Assembly: GCA_031403315.1 (NCBI GenBank)
Contig: JANNTD010000326.1
Location: 1-7,840 of the forward strand
Direction of reading: 5' to 3'
Source: DASYDU01 sp031403315
Lineage (GTDB): Bacteria; Planctomycetota; Planctomycetia; Pirellulales; Lacipirellulaceae
DNA length: 7,840 nucleotides
Shown: piece by piece, positions 5,658 through 7,840 of the stretch
Layout of the letters: each line of letters starts with the position of its first letter
Numbering within the stretch: the stretch's first letter is position 1
The notes under the pieces: generated by a model
Databases searched by the model: none
What the model was told of the DNA's origin: nothing
What the model saw: the letters and a program-made list of their open reading frames with translations, nothing else
Translations under genes and position numbers: made by a program

Positions 5658-7455
5658 CGCCGCGATCGCGGCAGTAGTTGCCGATCTCGTCGAGCAGGTC
5701 GTCGCCGTATTCGGCGCTCTTCTTCGCGCCGATGCCGTGGATGGTGAGTAGTTCGTCGTGATTGGAGGGGCGGCGGCGGGCCAGGTCGCGGAGCGTCGCG
5801 TCGCTGAAGACGACGTAGGGCGGGACGCCGCGCTCCTCGGATTGGCCTCGGCGGTAGGCCCGGAGCAGGTCGAACAAGTCTCGGTCGACGCCTTCCCACG
5901 ACTCGCGCGTCGCGCGGGACTCGCGTTTCGACTGCTGTTTGGCCGGCTTCAAGAGTTGCGGGGTGACTTCGCCGCGGAGCACTTGCCAACCGGCCGGCGT
6001 GAGCCGCAGCACGTTGTACTCGCCGTGTTTTTCCAGAAACGATTGGTGGACGAGCTGGTCGATCCAGGCGCGGACGCTTTTCTTGTTGTGCTCGCCGAGG
6101 ATGCCCCAGGTACTGAGCCGATTGTGGCCGCGCTGGAGGATCCGCTCCTCGCTGGAGCCGACGAGCACTTGGGCCACGTAGTCGCCGCCGAAATGTTCCT
6201 CGACGCGAACGACGCAGGAAAGAATCTTCTGCGAGAGGATAAGTGGATCGCCGACGAAGTCAAGTTCGGCCATGCAGACGTCGCAGGCGCCGCAATTTTC
6301 AATGGGCAGCTCTTCGCCGAAATAACTAGTGAGCGCACGGTGGCGGCAGGCGACGCCGTTGGCGTAGCCGTCGATTCCAGCGAGCAGCTTGAGCGCGATT
6401 TCGAGCGCTTGCGGCGGCAGCGCTTGTTGCAGCCGCCGCCAGGTTTGAAAGTCGCCGGCCGAGTGAAACAGCCAGCACTCGGCTTCGAGTCCGTCGCGGC
6501 CCACGCGGCCACTCTCCTGCTGGTAACTTTCGAGCGACTTGGGTGCGGCCGCGTGGATCACGTATCGAACATTCGATTTGTCGATGCCCATGCCGAAGGC
6601 GACCGTGGCGACGATGATCCGGCAGCGGTCGTTGATGAAAGCGTCCTGGTTGCGACGGCGATCATCGTCCGACATGCCGGCGTGGTAGGGCAGGGCCTGG
6701 TAGCCGAGCGACGCGAAATGGGCCGCGATCTCCTCGACGTCGATGCGGCGGATGCAGTAAATGAGACCGGGTTCGTTGGGATGGCGATCGACGACTTCGC
6801 GGAGTTGATGCAAGAGGTCGCTACGCCTCCGCACCCGGTAAATGAGATTCGGCCGGTCGAAAGAGCCAACGAGGATCTCCGGCTCGCGGAGGCCCAGCTC
6901 GCGGACGACGTCGTCGCGGACGTGGGGCGTGGCGGTCGCGGTGTAGGTGTGGAGGGCGACGTCGGGGAAGCGATCCTTGAGGACTCGCAGGCCACGGTAC
7001 TCGGGCCGGAAGTCGTGGCCCCATTCGCTGATGCAGTGGGCCTCGTCGATGGCGAAGAAGGAGACAGGCACCTGCGCCAGGAAGTCGAGCGTCCGGTCCG
7101 AAAGCAACCGTTCGGGCGATAAGTAGAGCAGCTTCAATCGCTCGGCCCGAATCTCGTCGGCGATGTCACGCTTCTCGGCAATGGTGAGCGTACTGTTGAC
7201 GCAGGCCGCGCGGACGCCGCAATCCACCAATGCGTCGACTTGGTCTTTCATCAGCGAGATCAGCGGCGACACGACGACTGCCAGGCCCGGCATCGCCAGC
7301 GCTGGCGCCTGGAAGCACAGGCTCTTGCCGCCGCCGGTCGGCAGCACCACCAAGGAGTCTCGCCCCTCGACGACGGCCCGCATCGCTTCGGCCTGCAGCG
7401 GGCGGAAGTCGTCGTAACCCCAATACTGGCGGAGGATGGCGCGAAGTTCTTCCAC
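5638..7455 (-). CDS. recQ: ATP-dependent DNA helicase RecQ
   Basis: A 605-residue RecQ, a 3'-5' DNA helicase acting in recombination repair and at stalled forks; the length is close to the E. coli protein. Visible in order: motif 0 with Q21 in the FRPLQ segment, Walker A TGGGKS at 40-45, DEAH at 137-140 with the aromatic-rich loop CISEWGHDF, TATAT at 172-176, DRPN at 200-203, and motif VI QESGRVGRDG at 313-322. The zinc site has C370, C388, C391 and C394. A winged-helix RQC region lies around 403-500 with GHNRLSTWG at 443-451. A basic linker (about 500-518) leads to an HRDC domain at about 524-600. All catalytic residues are present, so it should be active. Two small departures are GRVGRDG for GRAGRDG and YQQE for YYQE. 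The start is a GTG with AAGGA (complement of 7461-7465) five bases upstream. Confidence 0.97.
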   Translation of the reverse strand: MEELRAILRQYWGYDDFRPLQAEAMRAVVEGRDSLVVLPTGGGKSLCFQAPALAMPGLAVVVSPLISLMKDQVDALVDCGVRAACVNSTLTIAEKRDIADEIRAERLKLLYLSPERLLSDRTLDFLAQVPVSFFAIDEAHCISEWGHDFRPEYRGLRVLKDRFPDVALHTYTATATPHVRDDVVRELGLREPEILVGSFDRPNLIYRVRRRSDLLHQLREVVDRHPNEPGLIYCIRRIDVEEIAAHFASLGYQALPYHAGMSDDDRRRNQDAFINDRCRIIVATVAFGMGIDKSNVRYVIHAAAPKSLESYQQESGRVGRDGLEAECWLFHSAGDFQTWRRLQQALPPQALEIALKLLAGIDGYANGVACRHRALTSYFGEELPIENCGACDVCMAELDFVGDPLILSQKILSCVVRVEEHFGGDYVAQVLVGSSEERILQRGHNRLSTWGILGEHNKKSVRAWIDQLVHQSFLEKHGEYNVLRLTPAGWQVLRGEVTPQLLKPAKQQSKRESRATRESWEGVDRDLFDLLRAYRRGQSEERGVPPYVVFSDATLRDLARRRPSNHDELLTIHGIGAKKSAEYGDDLLDEIGNYCRDRGVTLDAE

Positions 7456-7460
7456 GCGAT

Positions 7461-7465
7461 TCCTT
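7461..7465 (-). promoter_or_regulatory. Ribosome binding site of recQ
   Basis: Read on the minus strand this is AAGGA, five bases before the GTG at 7455. It supports the GTG start, which also places motif 0 at the expected distance from the N-terminus. Confidence 0.65.
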
Positions 7466-7478
7466 GGTGTCGTGACGT

Positions 7479-7840
7479 TTATTTCTGCGCTGCAAAGGCG
7501 TACAAGTGGCCGGCTGTGCGGAGGTAGAGCGTGTCGTCGGCGATCGCCGGGGTTGCCGACACACGCTCGCCCAGCGGCGGATTCTCGGCCACCACTTCCG
7601 GCTTCGCGGCACCGGCCGCGAGCACCGTCACGGTGCCGTCGGCGAGCGACGTGAAGTAAATGTGTCCGTTCGCGGCGACCGGCGAGGCATAGTAGCTACC
7701 CGAGGCGACGGCCCGCTTCTGGTAAACTTCTTCACCGGTTTTCGCGTCGTAGGCGGTGACGATGCCGCCGTCTTTCACCATGACATATTGACCGCGATAC
7801 ATGATGGCCGACGGGACGTAGGGCAAGCCCTTGGTCTGTT
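7479..7840 (-). CDS. PQQ-like beta-propeller repeat protein, C-terminal fragment
   Basis: About the last 120 residues of a protein whose start lies beyond the right edge; the frame stays open to base 7840, and the stop is TAA at 7479-7481 on the minus strand. The repeats are clear: GQYVMVKDGGIVTAYDAKTG, then SPVAANGHIYFTSLADGTVT, then ATPAIADDTLYLRTAGHLYAF. Each is a W-type propeller blade with an aromatic-Asp-G turn, as in PQQ-binding-like proteins (the fold of BamB and quinoprotein dehydrogenases). Such proteins usually sit in the periplasm or outer compartment; here no catalytic residues or signal peptide can be checked. An in-frame TTG near 7826 is not a convincing start because the blade pattern continues across it. 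recQ starts 23 bp downstream in the same direction, so co-transcription is possible. Confidence 0.88.
   Translation of the reverse strand, partial: QTKGLPYVPSAIMYRGQYVMVKDGGIVTAYDAKTGEEVYQKRAVASGSYYASPVAANGHIYFTSLADGTVTVLAAGAAKPEVVAENPPLGERVSATPAIADDTLYLRTAGHLYAFAAQK

Noticed and set aside
5659..5672. Perfect 14-bp palindrome GCCGCGATCGCGGC after the dockerin gene stop
   Set aside because: It encodes C-R-D-R-G in recQ with ordinary codons and has no T-run, so chance in G+C-rich coding DNA is the simpler reading.
5758..7122. A 454-codon open frame on the plus strand
   Set aside because: It lies wholly antisense to recQ, whose protein motifs are unmistakable. It has no ribosome site and its translation shows low-complexity Ala/Val/Asp/Arg content typical of a G+C-rich shadow frame.

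Overview
The window reads as chromosomal DNA of a planctomycete, probably near the Pirellulales. The grounds are high G+C, a dense run of secreted proteins ending in PEP-CTERM sorting tails, a dockerin repeat pair fused to such a tail, and a PQQ-like beta-propeller fragment of a kind common in that phylum. The assignment rests on protein style only; no rRNA or other marker gene is present.

Positions 1-5657, plus strand: seven consecutive genes, the first cut by the window edge, each encoding an exported protein. The six complete ones have an N-terminal signal peptide. All seven end in a 26-32 residue tail made of PEP, a hydrophobic helix and an Arg-rich end, which is the substrate signature of the exosortase system. 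The ectodomains differ from gene to gene: one resembles a Ser/Gly-rich beta protein, one has an EF-hand-like loop, one carries a WWGS-type module, one has an NGSFE/ELN jelly-roll-like module, and one ends in a dockerin pair. Gaps are 51-129 bp. None holds a convincing intrinsic terminator, so transcription may run through several genes. Short leader repeats recur between them: a 16-mer in three gaps and a 10-mer placed 24-26 nt before two start codons. No exosortase, glycosyltransferase or cohesin gene is in view.

Positions 5638-7455, minus strand: a complete RecQ DNA helicase with helicase, zinc, RQC and HRDC domains. Its 3' end overlaps the last PEP-CTERM gene tail to tail by 20 bp. Positions 7479-7840, minus strand: the C-terminal part of a PQQ-like beta-propeller protein, 23 bp upstream of recQ and in the same direction, so the two may be co-transcribed.

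The plus-strand array would supply cell-surface or matrix proteins displayed by an exosortase encoded elsewhere. The minus-strand pair is unrelated housekeeping (DNA repair) plus an outer-compartment propeller protein. I see no CRISPR, mobile element, tRNA or rRNA. No stretch over 300 bases lacks a gene.
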